Made by a program: the position numbers and the translations under genes
Notes under the pieces: model-generated
Told to the model about the DNA's origin: nothing
What the model saw: only the letters and a program-made list of their open reading frames with translations
The model's database searches: none
DNA from: Bacteroidia bacterium
GTDB taxonomy: Bacteria; Bacteroidota; Bacteroidia; Bacteroidales; GWA2-32-17
NCBI GenBank assembly: GCA_016218155.1
Contig: JACREQ010000046.1
Span: 159,012 to 223,011, forward strand
Reading direction: 5' to 3'
DNA: 64,000 nt
Shown: one piece after another, positions 19,515 through 29,102 of the stretch
Layout: each line of letters opens with the position of its first letter
Position numbering within the stretch: position 1 is the stretch's first letter

Positions 19515-20831
19515 ATGAAAAAGATAGTTTTAGTTTCAGTATTATTATTGTTTCTTTTAAATTGTAAGAAAGAAAACTCTAATGAAGTTGGAACGGGCAA
19601 AATTTATGGAAAAATTACAAATATTATTTCTACTGAACAGAGTGCGAATGTATGTTTATTCAATTCACAAAATGTTTATAATGTAGTGCCTACGATAACA
19701 GGAGAATATGAGATTCTAAATGTTTTAGCTGGAAATTATAAACTAAAAGTATCTCAAACTACTTCAGATGGAATCGTTGAGAGGACTGTTAGCGTTAATG
19801 TTACAAAATCAACACAAGAGGTAAATGTTAGTTTGCCAGATCCTGTAATACTTTATTGTAATTATCATACAAATTCTTCTGTAGCATTAAAATGGACATT
19901 GTCAATTGATACAGGATTTCGGGAATATAAGATATATAAAGGTTATAATTCTGGTTTAGATGAAACTACTGGTACCTTAATTCATGTTTCAACAAGTAGG
20001 GCAGATACTGCATATCTTGATACCAATAGCACAGTAATGGGCGGTGGTATTTCACCAAATAGTAATTATTATTATAGGGTATTTGTTATGGATGAAATGG
20101 GTAAAATTGCAGGGAGTAATGTACTTCATGTATTAACAGATTCAAATACCTTTATTTATAATTTAAATTTGGAATCAAATTTTGCAGGGCATTCTGATTT
20201 AGGTGTTATTAATGGTATTACATTCGATGGTAGTAATGTATGGTTGGCTTATAGATTAGATCTAGGAGGGTTTTATGATAATGATAAAATATCTTTAGTT
20301 AAATTGGATAACGTTAATTATAATATTATTGATACATTATTCTTTAATGACAGATATGAGCCTATAGGAGGTTTAACTTTTGATGGATCGAATTTATGGT
20401 TGCAATACTCTGCTTCAGGTACTGGAAGTAATTTTATTCGTGAGATAAATCCAGATAACGGTGCAATACTAAATAATTTTAATACAGATTATGGTGTATG
20501 GGGAATTTCATATTTTAATAGTGAAATATATCTAAATTACTATTGGCTTAAAATTGAAAAAATTAATCCAGTAAATGGTGGAATTACAAGTACAATTAAT
20601 ACTTATAGTAATGGGATAAATAGCTCTTTTGGTATTGCAGTAAAAAATGATGAAATATGGGTTTCAAATTCAATTTCAGATGGAAGTATATATGTGCTGA
20701 ATAATAATGGTTCATTAAAAGGATTTGTTAGCAACAATCTTGATCGTTCTCAATTATGTTTTATTCAAAATAAACTATTTGCTGCAACACCTAGTAGGGT
20801 ATACATATATAATATAACAGCTAAAAAATAA
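19515..20831 (+). CDS. Lipoprotein with carboxypeptidase-regulatory-like, fibronectin-type and propeller-like regions
   Basis: A 438-residue lipoprotein with signal peptide and lipobox LLNC (Cys17), followed by KKE. Residues about 28-110 form a carboxypeptidase-regulatory-like beta-sandwich (GKIYGKITNI, GEYEILNVLAGNYKLKVSQ). Residues about 115-215 look like a fibronectin type III domain. The rest holds repeated propeller-like strands (GITFDGSNVWLAY, GLTFDGSNLWLQY, GIAVKNDEIWVSNS). It is likely anchored in the outer membrane and may bind a ligand or other protein. No catalytic residues are recognised. It ends 4 bases from a convergent gene. Confidence 0.7.
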   Translation: MKKIVLVSVLLLFLLNCKKENSNEVGTGKIYGKITNIISTEQSANVCLFNSQNVYNVVPTITGEYEILNVLAGNYKLKVSQTTSDGIVERTVSVNVTKSTQEVNVSLPDPVILYCNYHTNSSVALKWTLSIDTGFREYKIYKGYNSGLDETTGTLIHVSTSRADTAYLDTNSTVMGGGISPNSNYYYRVFVMDEMGKIAGSNVLHVLTDSNTFIYNLNLESNFAGHSDLGVINGITFDGSNVWLAYRLDLGGFYDNDKISLVKLDNVNYNIIDTLFFNDRYEPIGGLTFDGSNLWLQYSASGTGSNFIREINPDNGAILNNFNTDYGVWGISYFNSEIYLNYYWLKIEKINPVNGGITSTINTYSNGINSSFGIAVKNDEIWVSNSISDGSIYVLNNNGSLKGFVSNNLDRSQLCFIQNKLFAATPSRVYIYNITAKK

Positions 20832-20835
20832 ATCT

Positions 20836-21633
20836 TTATTTAATTTCTTTTAACCACCTATTTGCACATTCTCTTGCAGTAGTAATTGTTTCTTTTCCGG
20901 AACGGAAGCACATTTTCCAGTATCCGCTTTTTTCCTGATATTCCGGATTTTCAAATTGCATTTTATTATTTACTTTCACAAGTTTTGCATTAAAATCTAT
21001 ATTTGAAGTTAAATCAAGAAAGGCTTGAATTCTTATTTTAAGCATGGTGTTTAGATCTTTTAATTTCTCCCATTCGGCAAGTTCAGTTTTGTATTCTGCT
21101 ATCTTTATATCATACTCTTCTTTTGCTGCTTTTTTCTGAACTTCTATTAATTGTGCACTTTGTTGTTTATATTCAGGACTTGAAGTGGTCTCTTTCATAG
21201 TTTCCATATTCTTTTTTAATTCTTCCTTTTGTTCTGGAGTAAGATATGGATTATTTAATTGTTCTTCCAACACCTTTTGTAACTGTATTGCCTGATCATC
21301 TAATGATTCAATCTGTTCCATTTTTGGTTCAGATGGCTTCATGTTTTCGTGTTCTATTTTATATTTTTCTTTAAAAGTATCAGAATTTACATATGCTTTA
21401 ATATATTCAAATAGTTGGTTAACCACAGCTGCCCGCTCATTAACAGGAATTGTTTTAAATACATTATTACAAAATGGAACATTTAAGTTTCCGAAAATAA
21501 AATTATCAGATATTGTGTTATTTGCTTCTTCAGTTGAGCAACCAATTTTTGTTATTACTTCATTTGAAAGAGTAAATGCAGAAATGAAACTAATTATTAA
21601 TACTGAAATTAAAAAAATATATGCCTTTTTCAT
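20836..21633 (-). CDS. Exported coiled-coil protein of unknown function
   Basis: A 265-residue protein with a signal peptide (residues 1-19, hydrophobic IFLISVLIISFISAF). Residues about 75-200 are rich in E, K and Q and are probably helical or coiled coil (EQIESLDDQAIQLQKVLEEQ). The C-terminal part has cysteines and aromatic residues (GYWKMCFRSGKETITTARECANRW). No family is recognised. It is read toward the convergent lipoprotein gene and stands apart from the next gene on its strand by about 50 bases. Confidence 0.55.
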   Translation of the reverse strand: MKKAYIFLISVLIISFISAFTLSNEVITKIGCSTEEANNTISDNFIFGNLNVPFCNNVFKTIPVNERAAVVNQLFEYIKAYVNSDTFKEKYKIEHENMKPSEPKMEQIESLDDQAIQLQKVLEEQLNNPYLTPEQKEELKKNMETMKETTSSPEYKQQSAQLIEVQKKAAKEEYDIKIAEYKTELAEWEKLKDLNTMLKIRIQAFLDLTSNIDFNAKLVKVNNKMQFENPEYQEKSGYWKMCFRSGKETITTARECANRWLKEIK

Positions 21634-21686
21634 AACGTAAATGTTTTATTGATACAAATATATAATTTTTGGAAATAAAACTCAAT

Positions 21687-22142
21687 TTATAAAAATGGAA
21701 AAAATCTTCCTGTTTTTAGCATATAATTATCGTAATCTTTATATTGTTTTTTAAGCAGAGATTCTTCATATTTTGATTTAAAATAAAAAAGAATATATAA
21801 TGCAATACTAATTGAGATATTCCATATACTTTCATTAAATATTCCAAAAAAAATCGAGAAAATAATTATTCCTGTATAAATAGGATGACGAATATATTTG
21901 TATAATCCAGCTTGAATTAATGTTCCTGATTCAATAGGAGTAGGAAATGGAGTGAGATTTTTGTTTAGTTGTATAAATGCAAAAAACATAATAATTAACC
22001 CAATAATTGATATTGATAAACTAGCAATTCTTAAAATAAAATTTAGCTGAAATTCAATCAGATTTAAAGGAATAAAATAAATTAATAAAAGCACTGCCTG
22101 AATTCCAACAAATATTAAATCCTTTATTGCTGTTTTGCCCAT
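21687..22142 (-). CDS. Isoprenylcysteine/phospholipid methyltransferase-like membrane protein
   Basis: A 151-residue integral membrane protein with about four hydrophobic segments and the ICMT/PEMT-family C-terminal signature: GLYKYIRHPIYTGIIIF (Arg-His-Pro) and SKYEESLLKKQYKDYDNYMLKTGRF. The family transfers methyl groups from S-adenosylmethionine to membrane-embedded substrates; bacterial members mostly lack a known substrate. It is followed upstream after 7 bases by the YdcF-like gene on the same strand, so the two are likely co-transcribed. Confidence 0.82.
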   Translation of the reverse strand: MGKTAIKDLIFVGIQAVLLLIYFIPLNLIEFQLNFILRIASLSISIIGLIIMFFAFIQLNKNLTPFPTPIESGTLIQAGLYKYIRHPIYTGIIIFSIFFGIFNESIWNISISIALYILFYFKSKYEESLLKKQYKDYDNYMLKTGRFFPFL

Positions 22143-22149
22143 AAATAAT

Positions 22150-22854
22150 TTATTTATAAGCGTTGTAATCTATGCTCAACCCGCGTGTGCCTTTCATTCT
22201 TACAAAAAAACTTTCGCGATCGGGTAAGGAAATAAAATTCTTAACAAAAGCTTTTTGGATGTCTATTGCAGGGTCAATCATTTTTGCTTCCATTGTCCTT
22301 AAACTGTCATAAACAATAGGTAAAAGCTTTACTTCAGGACTTACCTTTTCTTCTGTAAAACGTTTTAAAAGCTTTGTCTGAAAAGGATCTGAAGCAAGTG
22401 CGATTGTTGAATATTTAAGTTTTTTTGCTTTCATGTAAGAATAGTAAATATTCTCTGTACTATGTTCAGCTTTTGTTTCAACTAAAATATGTTCTTTGGG
22501 AATGCCAATAGCTTCGGCATATAAAGCCATTATCTCTGCTTCTACATATGGTGAATAAACTGCGGATCCTGAATACATAATGTTTTTTGCAATGCCTTTG
22601 TCGTATAAAAATTTTGACCAATAAACTCTTGCTTTCATTGTTAAACTCCATTTTTCGTTCTCTAATGGAACACCTGGAACAACAACAATATCATAGCTTT
22701 TATTAATCGATTCGTTTAATAATCTTTTACATGTTTTAGAAGAAAATGAACATGAATTAAAAACAATTATATTAATTAGTATAAATGAAATAATTGAATA
22801 ATAAAATATTATCTGAACAGGTTTATTTTGTGATATGTTTTTTATTTTTTTCAT
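22150..22854 (-). CDS. YdcF/SanA-like DUF218 membrane-anchored protein
   Basis: A 234-residue protein with one N-terminal membrane anchor (residues about 14-34) and the DUF218 fold. Visible motifs are IVVVPGVPL, AKNIMYSGSAVYSPYVEAEIMALYA, IPKEHILVETKAEHSTENI and ALASDPFQTKLLKR. The family includes ElyC, SanA and YdcF, linked to envelope integrity, but the chemistry is not settled. Same-strand neighbours lie 7 and 17 bases away, consistent with one operon from the gene starting at 24954 down to 21687. Confidence 0.82.
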   Translation of the reverse strand: MKKIKNISQNKPVQIIFYYSIISFILINIIVFNSCSFSSKTCKRLLNESINKSYDIVVVPGVPLENEKWSLTMKARVYWSKFLYDKGIAKNIMYSGSAVYSPYVEAEIMALYAEAIGIPKEHILVETKAEHSTENIYYSYMKAKKLKYSTIALASDPFQTKLLKRFTEEKVSPEVKLLPIVYDSLRTMEAKMIDPAIDIQKAFVKNFISLPDRESFFVRMKGTRGLSIDYNAYK

Positions 22855-22871
22855 TCAGAATATTATAACAA

Positions 22872-24140
22872 TTAGTAATTATTCACAAAATCTATCATCA
22901 GATTAGTTAATTCTTCGTATTTGCCTAGGCTAAGGTTTTCAGGTGTGTCGGCAGGGTTGTGGTAAGGACCGGTTTTTCCTTGAGCGTATATAAAAAAACA
23001 TTTTACTCCTGAATGATAAAAAGGTGCATGATCACTGTTGTCTGAAGCACCTCTTACTTTTACTACTGGTACATAATTTTTCTTATTGTTTAATTCTTTT
23101 AGTAATTCAAATTCGGTTTTGAATACAGAACCGTTTACCACTGTAATTCCATCTTCTCCACTGCCTAAAAGGTCCATATTTAATAGGAACTTTATTTTTT
23201 TAAGCTCAACAAGAGGATGGCTAACAAAATACTGAGAACCGACTAAACCAATTTCTTCTCCTGTAAAAAACATGAAAACTATTGTATAGCGTGGTTTTTC
23301 TTTAGAAAATGTTTTGCATAAATCTAACAACATTGTAACTCCACTAGCATTATCATTTGCACCAGGAAAGAAAGCGTTCCCTAATTCTCCAAGGTGATCA
23401 TAATGTGCTGAAAAAGCAATGATAGAATCGGATTTTCCGGGTATGACGGCAATAACATTTCTGGTTTTATATTTTTCAATATAATTTGATTTAAAGCTTA
23501 GCAAAATTTCTTTTGCATTTTCGGGAAAACTTGAGCAGGTAATTTCCATTTGCACCCAGCTTCTTTGTTCGCTATCTTCAACCTGAACAGTGTTTTTAGC
23601 AACTAAAGTAATAATTCCTTTAGCATTCATCGGGTTTTTATGACGAATTTCACTAATGATTTCTTTTAGCGATTTGTCATTTGTTAAACTTGTATCAATA
23701 ACAATAAAACTTTTGATTAGGTTTTTATTGTAAAGATCTTTTACACTTTGTTTGTCAATTCTGAATAATGGAAATTTACCGGAACAGCTTTTTGATCCAG
23801 GATAAATAACAAAGTCGGTACCGCAGTTAAGAGTATCAGAATCGATTTTTAAAATACCAAGGTCACTTATAGTGCATACCGGCATATAAAACTCCTGAAA
23901 ATACGATTTTGAAATTTTTGAGGCTTTAATATTTTTTAGTTCTGCAGCTATAAATTTTGCAGCTTTAAAATCACCATTGTTTGTATAGCCTCTGCCATGA
24001 AAATCTTCAGAACATAATTTGGCAAGAACTTGTTTTGCATATTTTATATCCTGTCCCGAAGCTGGGAATAAGTTTAAAAAGATGATACAACAAAATACAG
24101 AATAAAATAGTAAAGCAGAAAATGTTTTTTTTATTTGCAT
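22872..24140 (-). CDS. M28-family zinc aminopeptidase, exported
   Basis: A peptidase of about 422 residues. I chose the ATG at 24140, which gives the signal peptide MQIKKTFSALLFYSVFCC and follows the upstream stop by 4 bases; a longer frame from 24170 would overlap the upstream gene and spoil the signal. Zinc-binding and catalytic motifs of M28 are present: AHYDHLGE, GANDNASGVTMLL, FTGEEIGLVGS, MDLLGSGEDG and SDHAPFYHSG. The insertion between about residues 85 and 215 is the PA-like domain seen in many Bacteroidota members. It releases N-terminal amino acids from peptides, probably in the periplasm or at the surface. Confidence 0.9.
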   Translation of the reverse strand: MQIKKTFSALLFYSVFCCIIFLNLFPASGQDIKYAKQVLAKLCSEDFHGRGYTNNGDFKAAKFIAAELKNIKASKISKSYFQEFYMPVCTISDLGILKIDSDTLNCGTDFVIYPGSKSCSGKFPLFRIDKQSVKDLYNKNLIKSFIVIDTSLTNDKSLKEIISEIRHKNPMNAKGIITLVAKNTVQVEDSEQRSWVQMEITCSSFPENAKEILLSFKSNYIEKYKTRNVIAVIPGKSDSIIAFSAHYDHLGELGNAFFPGANDNASGVTMLLDLCKTFSKEKPRYTIVFMFFTGEEIGLVGSQYFVSHPLVELKKIKFLLNMDLLGSGEDGITVVNGSVFKTEFELLKELNNKKNYVPVVKVRGASDNSDHAPFYHSGVKCFFIYAQGKTGPYHNPADTPENLSLGKYEELTNLMIDFVNNY

Positions 24141-24144
24141 TGTA

Positions 24145-24954
24145 TTATTCAATAGGTGAACTGCCTGCAAAACGACGATAAATTAATTCAAGAAATTTAT
24201 TAAATGAGTCAGAGTCAGTTTTAAAGTTCAGTGTTTTATTTATAAATTCCATAGCTTCATCAAGATTACTCATTTCATTAATTTTGTCTATTGTTTCAGT
24301 GTATTTTGCCGAATCATTTGAAAATATATCGCGCATAAACATAACTCTGTCGTTTATACTTATTGCTGACTTAAGGTTTTTAATCGGTTTTAATTGTTGA
24401 GTAGTAGAAAAATCTTTAACAGTTTTTGTTAAACTTTCTGAAAGAGTTTTTGCTTTTGTTTCCTGATATTGGTCAGCAATAGTTTTTGAACCGGTAGATA
24501 TTGTTGTTTTTGTTTCTACAACTTTTTCAATTTGCTTTTTTTCAATAGAGGTTTCCTGAGTTACTGTTATATTAGTTTGCACAGGAGCTTGAATTTCTTC
24601 AATTTTCTTTTCTTCTTCAATCACAATAGGTTCAACTGTTTTTATTTCCTGTACTTTTTCAATAGATTTTTCTACAGGTTGATTAATAATTTCTTTTTCA
24701 ATTATTTCAACAACTGGCTTTTCTTCTACAGGAATAACTTTAATTTCTTTTTCGATTATTTTTTTTGGTTCTTCAATCTTAATAGCTGTTTCTTTTGTTT
24801 CAACCTTTAACAGGAAATCATAAGCCATTCTTATTTTTCCTAAAGCAAGGTCTTTGTCAATATTATTTATATTTTCGCAATTGTTATTAGCAATTAATGC
24901 TGTTGCTTCGTTAAGCGTTTCAATAATATGGCTGATTTTTTCGTTCTGGTTCAT
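24145..24954 (-). CDS. Conserved-looking acidic/lysine-rich protein of unknown function
   Basis: A 269-residue soluble protein without signal peptide. It has a short helical N-terminal part (SHIIETLNEATALIANNN), a long low-complexity middle (about 60-180) rich in E, K, I, V, P and T with repeats such as IEKEIK and EEKPVVEIIEKE, and a helical C-terminal part (DRVMFMRDIFSNDSAKYTETI, then LELIYRRFAG). The flanking ordered parts joined by a flexible linker suggest a scaffold or partner-binding protein. No family is recognised with certainty. It is the first gene of the downstream M28/DUF218/methyltransferase run. Confidence 0.6.
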   Translation of the reverse strand: MNQNEKISHIIETLNEATALIANNNCENINNIDKDLALGKIRMAYDFLLKVETKETAIKIEEPKKIIEKEIKVIPVEEKPVVEIIEKEIINQPVEKSIEKVQEIKTVEPIVIEEEKKIEEIQAPVQTNITVTQETSIEKKQIEKVVETKTTISTGSKTIADQYQETKAKTLSESLTKTVKDFSTTQQLKPIKNLKSAISINDRVMFMRDIFSNDSAKYTETIDKINEMSNLDEAMEFINKTLNFKTDSDSFNKFLELIYRRFAGSSPIE

Positions 24955-24995
24955 AATTTTAACATCTTAAAGTATCAATGGCTTTGTATTTCTTT

Positions 24996-25003
24996 TATTT
25001 TTG
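24996..25003 (+). promoter_or_regulatory. Possible -7 box (TATTTTTG) of tdk
   Basis: TATTTTTG fits TAnnTTTG and ends 39 bases before the tdk ATG. There is no -33 TTTG at 19-20 bases. Confidence 0.35.
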
Positions 25004-25042
25004 TAAAGTTAATCATTTGAAATAAACTGAGGAATTTTTAGC

Positions 25043-25624
25043 ATGTTTTTAGAAAAAACCGGAAGCGAAGGTCCAAAAAAGGGATGGATTGAAGTAGTTT
25101 GTGGGTCTATGTTTTCAGGTAAAACAGAGGAGTTGATTCGTAGGCTTAAAAGAGCAAAAATTGCGAAACAAAAAGTTGAGATTTTTAAACCTAAAATTGA
25201 CGTAAGATACTCCGTTGAGGAAGTTGTTTCACATGACGAAAATGTAATACACTCAACTCCTGTAGATACAGCTTCAAATATTCTTTTATTAGTTAGTGAT
25301 GTTGATGTTGTGGGAATTGACGAAGCTCAGTTTTTTGATAATGCTTTGGTTGATGTATGTAATGCGTTAGCAAATAATGGAGTAAGAGTAATTGTTGCCG
25401 GTCTTGATATGGACTTCCTTGGAAAACCATTTGGTCCAATGCCTGGTTTGTTAGCAGCAGCAGAGTATGTAACTAAAGTTCATGCAATTTGTATGCATTG
25501 TGGTAATTTAGCTCATTATTCTTACAGAAAAGTAGAAAGTGAAAAATTAGTTCTGTTAGGCGAAACTCAGGAATATGAGCCATTGTGTCGTGATTGCTAT
25601 GTAAAAATTACTCATAAAAAGTAG
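25043..25624 (+). CDS. tdk: Thymidine kinase, type II
   Basis: Tdk phosphorylates thymidine with ATP in the nucleoside salvage pathway. The 193-residue protein has the P-loop GSMFSGKT (21-28), the catalytic glutamate region GIDEAQFF (Glu94), the nucleoside lid region ([11 protein letters not shown]), and a zinc site from Cys150, Cys153, Cys182 and Cys185. All are complete and the length is normal. The murF-alr gene begins one base after its stop, so both are probably translated from one mRNA. Confidence 0.96.
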   Translation: MFLEKTGSEGPKKGWIEVVCGSMFSGKTEELIRRLKRAKIAKQKVEIFKPKIDVRYSVEEVVSHDENVIHSTPVDTASNILLLVSDVDVVGIDEAQFFDNALVDVCNALANNGVRVIVAGLDMDFLGKPFGPMPGLLAAAEYVTKVHAICMHCGNLAHYSYRKVESEKLVLLGETQEYEPLCRDCYVKITHKK

Positions 25625-25625
25625 C

Positions 25626-28091
25626 ATGACAAATTATTCCGCAAGCGAGATTGCCTCAATAATAAGAGGAAAAGTTAATGGAAATGGTGATGTAATAATT
25701 AATCGACTTTTAATTGACAGCAGAAATCTTGCATTTCCATTAGAGAGTTTATTTATTGCAATTCGTGGTGATAGGCATGATGGAAATACTTTTATACCAG
25801 ATCTATATCAAAAAGGAGTTCGTTGTTTTATTGTCTCAAAAATTCCTGCTTGTTTGTGTACCGATGCTACTTTTATAGTTGTTTCTGACACACTACTTGC
25901 ACTTCAGGATTTGGTAGCTTTTCACAGGTCAAAATTTAATTACCCAGTAATTGGAATTACCGGCAGCAATGGTAAAACTGTTGTAAAAGAATGGCTTTTT
26001 GAATTGTTGAAAGAGGAAAAAATTATAGTCAGAAATCCAAGGAGTTATAATAGTCAGGTTGGTGTACCATTGTCGGTTTGGATGATGGATGAAACACATC
26101 AGCTGGGAATTTTTGAAGCTGGTATTTCTAAAGTAAATGAAATGGAGCGACTTGCAAAAGTAATTCGCCCTGATTTAGGAATTTTTACAAATGTAGGTCC
26201 TGCACATCAGGAAAATTTTGGAGATACACGACAAAAGGTTGTAGAAAAATTAAAGTTATTTGAGAAATCTAAAACACTTATTTTTTGTAATGACTATCCT
26301 GCTATTTCAGAATTGGTTCCTGCTTATTGCGAAAAAAATGGTATAAAACCATTTACATGGGGAAAAAGCAATGAAGCTGATCTGCAAATTTTAAAAATTG
26401 AAAAAGGAGAAAAAACAACTTTTATTGAGGGATTATTTAAAGGAGAAAATCAAAAAATAAAAATTTTATTTACAGATGATGCTTCAATAGAGAATTCAAT
26501 TATTTGCTGGGTAACTTTATTGGCTCTGGGTTATAATCATACATTTATTTCAACACAAATTCTTAATCTTGCTCCTGTTGCAATGCGTTTGCAAATGAAT
26601 GAAGGATTGAATAATTGTACAATTATTAATGATACATATAATTCAGATTTAGCTTCTTTACGAATTGCACTCCATCTTTTAAGTCAGCAGAATCAGCATC
26701 CTCATAGAATTTTAATTTTATCTGATATTTTGCAAAGCGGATATAACGAAGAAATTTTGTATTCAGAAGTTTCCGATATGGTAAACAATCATAAGGTAGA
26801 CATGGTTATTGGTATCGGAACAGCTATCTCAAGATTTTCAGATAAATTTAAAGTAAATAAGAAATTCTATTATTCGTCTTCTGAATTTATTCAGAATCTG
26901 GCATCATTAAAACTTCATAATTCAACAATACTACTTAAAGGTGCTAGAAAGTTTGAATTTGAAAAGATTTCTAAAAGATTACAACAAAAGGCACATGAAA
27001 CTGTTCTTGAAGTAAATTTAAATGCTTTTGTAAGTAATCTAAATGCATATAAATCATTGTTAAAACCAGGAACAGGAGTAATGGCAATGGTTAAAGCATT
27101 TTCATATGGCAGTGGTTTGTTTGAAATTGCAAATTTACTTCAGTTTGAGCATGTAAGTTACTTAACTGTGGCCTATGCTGATGAAGGTGTAGAGCTTCGT
27201 CAGGGTGGTATTTCAATGCCAATATTGGTAATGAGTCCAGAACCCGAGAGTTTTGAGGCAATGCTTGAATATAATTTAGAGCCTGAATTGTATAATTTAA
27301 GAATTATGCAGATGTTTCAGACTGAAGTTAAACGATTAGGAAAACAAAATGTAAATGTTCATATAAAACTTGATACTGGAATGAAACGGTTGGGTTTTGA
27401 GGAGTCTGAAATTGATTTACTTTTGTTTAAACTTAAAAAGAATCCATGGCTGAAAGTCAGATCTGTTTTTACTCACCTTACTTCCACTGATGATGTAAGA
27501 GATGATCATTTTACTTTCAGGCAGGTTGAACTTTTTAATTCGATGGTTAAACAAATTGAAAATTCATTAGATTATCCATTTTTAAAGCATGTGCTTAACT
27601 CGGCAGGAGTGGAGAGATTTCCAAATTATTCTTTCGATCTGGTAAGGCTGGGAATCGGGCTTTATGGTTTCTGTACTGGAAATGCATTAAAAGGAAAACT
27701 AACTAATGTTATTTCTTTGAAGACTGTTATTTCACAAATTAAATCTGTTCCAGCTGATGAAACAGTTGGTTATAACAGAAAAGGGGTATTGTTAAGAGAT
27801 TCTTTAATTGCTACAATTCCTATAGGTTATGCTGATGGTTTGGATAGAAAGTTAAGCAATGGCGCCGGTGTTTTTAAGGTAAATGGAGTTTCTGCACCAA
27901 CGGTTGGAAATGTCTGTATGGATATGTGTATGATTGATGTTACGGATGCTAATGCGCATGAGGGAGACGAAGTAATTATTTTTGATTCTGCAGCTGATGT
28001 TATGAAGATGTCAGAAATAATAGGAACAATTCCTTATGAAATTCTTACAGGAATTTCTAGAAGAGTAAAACGAATTTATTATCACGAATAA
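25626..28091 (+). CDS. murF: MurF - alanine racemase fusion
   Basis: One 821-residue protein with two cell-wall enzymes. Residues about 1-450 are MurF, which adds D-Ala-D-Ala to UDP-MurNAc-tripeptide: GITGSNGKT (110-118), NTYNSDLASLRIAL-like stretch (as NDTYNSDLASLR) and GARKFEFEKI. Residues about 458-821 are a PLP-dependent alanine racemase (EVNLNAFVSNLNAY, PLP lysine Lys490 in MVKAFSYGSG, KLDTGMKRLGF, IPIGYADGLDR). The fusion links D-alanine supply to its use and is typical of Bacteroidota. Both active-site motifs are intact in each half. The start is the ATG one base after the tdk stop. Confidence 0.95.
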   Translation: MTNYSASEIASIIRGKVNGNGDVIINRLLIDSRNLAFPLESLFIAIRGDRHDGNTFIPDLYQKGVRCFIVSKIPACLCTDATFIVVSDTLLALQDLVAFHRSKFNYPVIGITGSNGKTVVKEWLFELLKEEKIIVRNPRSYNSQVGVPLSVWMMDETHQLGIFEAGISKVNEMERLAKVIRPDLGIFTNVGPAHQENFGDTRQKVVEKLKLFEKSKTLIFCNDYPAISELVPAYCEKNGIKPFTWGKSNEADLQILKIEKGEKTTFIEGLFKGENQKIKILFTDDASIENSIICWVTLLALGYNHTFISTQILNLAPVAMRLQMNEGLNNCTIINDTYNSDLASLRIALHLLSQQNQHPHRILILSDILQSGYNEEILYSEVSDMVNNHKVDMVIGIGTAISRFSDKFKVNKKFYYSSSEFIQNLASLKLHNSTILLKGARKFEFEKISKRLQQKAHETVLEVNLNAFVSNLNAYKSLLKPGTGVMAMVKAFSYGSGLFEIANLLQFEHVSYLTVAYADEGVELRQGGISMPILVMSPEPESFEAMLEYNLEPELYNLRIMQMFQTEVKRLGKQNVNVHIKLDTGMKRLGFEESEIDLLLFKLKKNPWLKVRSVFTHLTSTDDVRDDHFTFRQVELFNSMVKQIENSLDYPFLKHVLNSAGVERFPNYSFDLVRLGIGLYGFCTGNALKGKLTNVISLKTVISQIKSVPADETVGYNRKGVLLRDSLIATIPIGYADGLDRKLSNGAGVFKVNGVSAPTVGNVCMDMCMIDVTDANAHEGDEVIIFDSAADVMKMSEIIGTIPYEILTGISRRVKRIYYHE

Positions 28092-28257
28092 AAAAGTGAC
28101 TAAAGTGACTAAAATGCCTAAAGTACTTAAAGTTGAAAGCGAATTTCTTTTTGTCATTCTGTCCGCCGCGGCGGAAAAGTGAAGAATCTAATATCAAAGT
28201 TTAAAATAATAGAATAAATAAAATCCAAAATCCTAATTCGTAAATCTTAAATAAATA
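28092..28257. repeat. Composite of three intergenic repeat types
   Basis: From left to right: GTGACTAAA-type short tandem repeats (about 28096-28134); a GTCATTCTG...GAAGAATCT element (28152-28190) carrying a perfect 14-bp palindrome TCCGCCGCGGCGGA (28162-28175); and an AAATCCTAATTC/TAAATC-type run (28221-28257) that resembles 45225-45270. Confidence 0.6.
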
Positions 28258-29010
28258 ATGATTTCACTATCTGTTGTTATAATTACCTTTAACGAAGAAA
28301 AAAATATTCAGCGATGTATCGAGGCAGTTAAGAATATTGCTGATGAAATCGTTGTGGTTGATTCTTTTTCAACAGATAAAACCGAAGATATTTGTAACAA
28401 ATTAAATGTAAAATTTGTAAAACATGCTTTTGAAGGTCATATTCAACAAAAGAACTGGGCTATAACACAGGCAACATCAAAATATATTCTTTCACTTGAT
28501 GCTGATGAAGTACTTTCACCTGAACTTGAAAAATCAATACTTGAAGCAAAATCAAACTGGCAATATGATGGTTATTATTTTAACCGTTTAACAAATTACT
28601 GTGGAAAATGGATTAAGCATTGCGGATGGTATCCTGATAAAAAATTAAGACTGTGGGATAGCTCAAAAGGCATGTGGACTGGCGTTAATCCTCATGATAA
28701 GTATGAATTACAACAAGGTGCAACAATTGGTTATTTAAGAGGAGATTTATTGCATTATTCTTATTATTCTATTTCTCAGCATATCGAACAAATAAATAAA
28801 TTTACAGAAATTTCTTCAAAAGCAGAATTTAAAAATGGTAGAAAAGTAAATTTATTAGGAATCTTATTTCAACCCGCATGGAAGTTCTTTCGCGATTTTA
28901 TAATTAAGGGAGGATTTTTGGATGGTTATTATGGTTATGTAATTTGCAAATTGTCGGCAAATGCAGCATTTGTGAAGTATTTAAAAATAAGAGAGCTATG
29001 TAAGAAATGA
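28258..29010 (+). CDS. Family 2 glycosyltransferase (WaaE/KdtX-like)
   Basis: A 250-residue GT-A glycosyltransferase with SVVIITFNEEKNIQRCIEAV at the start, EIVVVDSFSTDKTEDIC, and the metal-binding LSLDADEVLS. The closing region (GGFLDGYYGYVIC) is like LPS-core beta-glucosyltransferases of the WaaE group. It probably moves a sugar from a nucleotide donor to lipid A-core or another envelope glycan on the cytoplasmic face. No other LPS genes adjoin it; the upstream space is full of repeats, and a separate secreted protease gene follows. Confidence 0.85.
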   Translation: MISLSVVIITFNEEKNIQRCIEAVKNIADEIVVVDSFSTDKTEDICNKLNVKFVKHAFEGHIQQKNWAITQATSKYILSLDADEVLSPELEKSILEAKSNWQYDGYYFNRLTNYCGKWIKHCGWYPDKKLRLWDSSKGMWTGVNPHDKYELQQGATIGYLRGDLLHYSYYSISQHIEQINKFTEISSKAEFKNGRKVNLLGILFQPAWKFFRDFIIKGGFLDGYYGYVICKLSANAAFVKYLKIRELCKK

Positions 29011-29102
29011 AAATGCATGTTTATTAAGTCTTAGTTTTTTATACATAAATATTTAATTTTCAAAAAGATTTATAACTTTAACCCAACAAATAAATTTTAC
29101 AC

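Noticed and set aside
24532..24810. Plus-strand frame rich in F, N and Y
   Set aside because: It is the complement of the low-complexity Glu/Lys/Ile part of the minus-strand gene.
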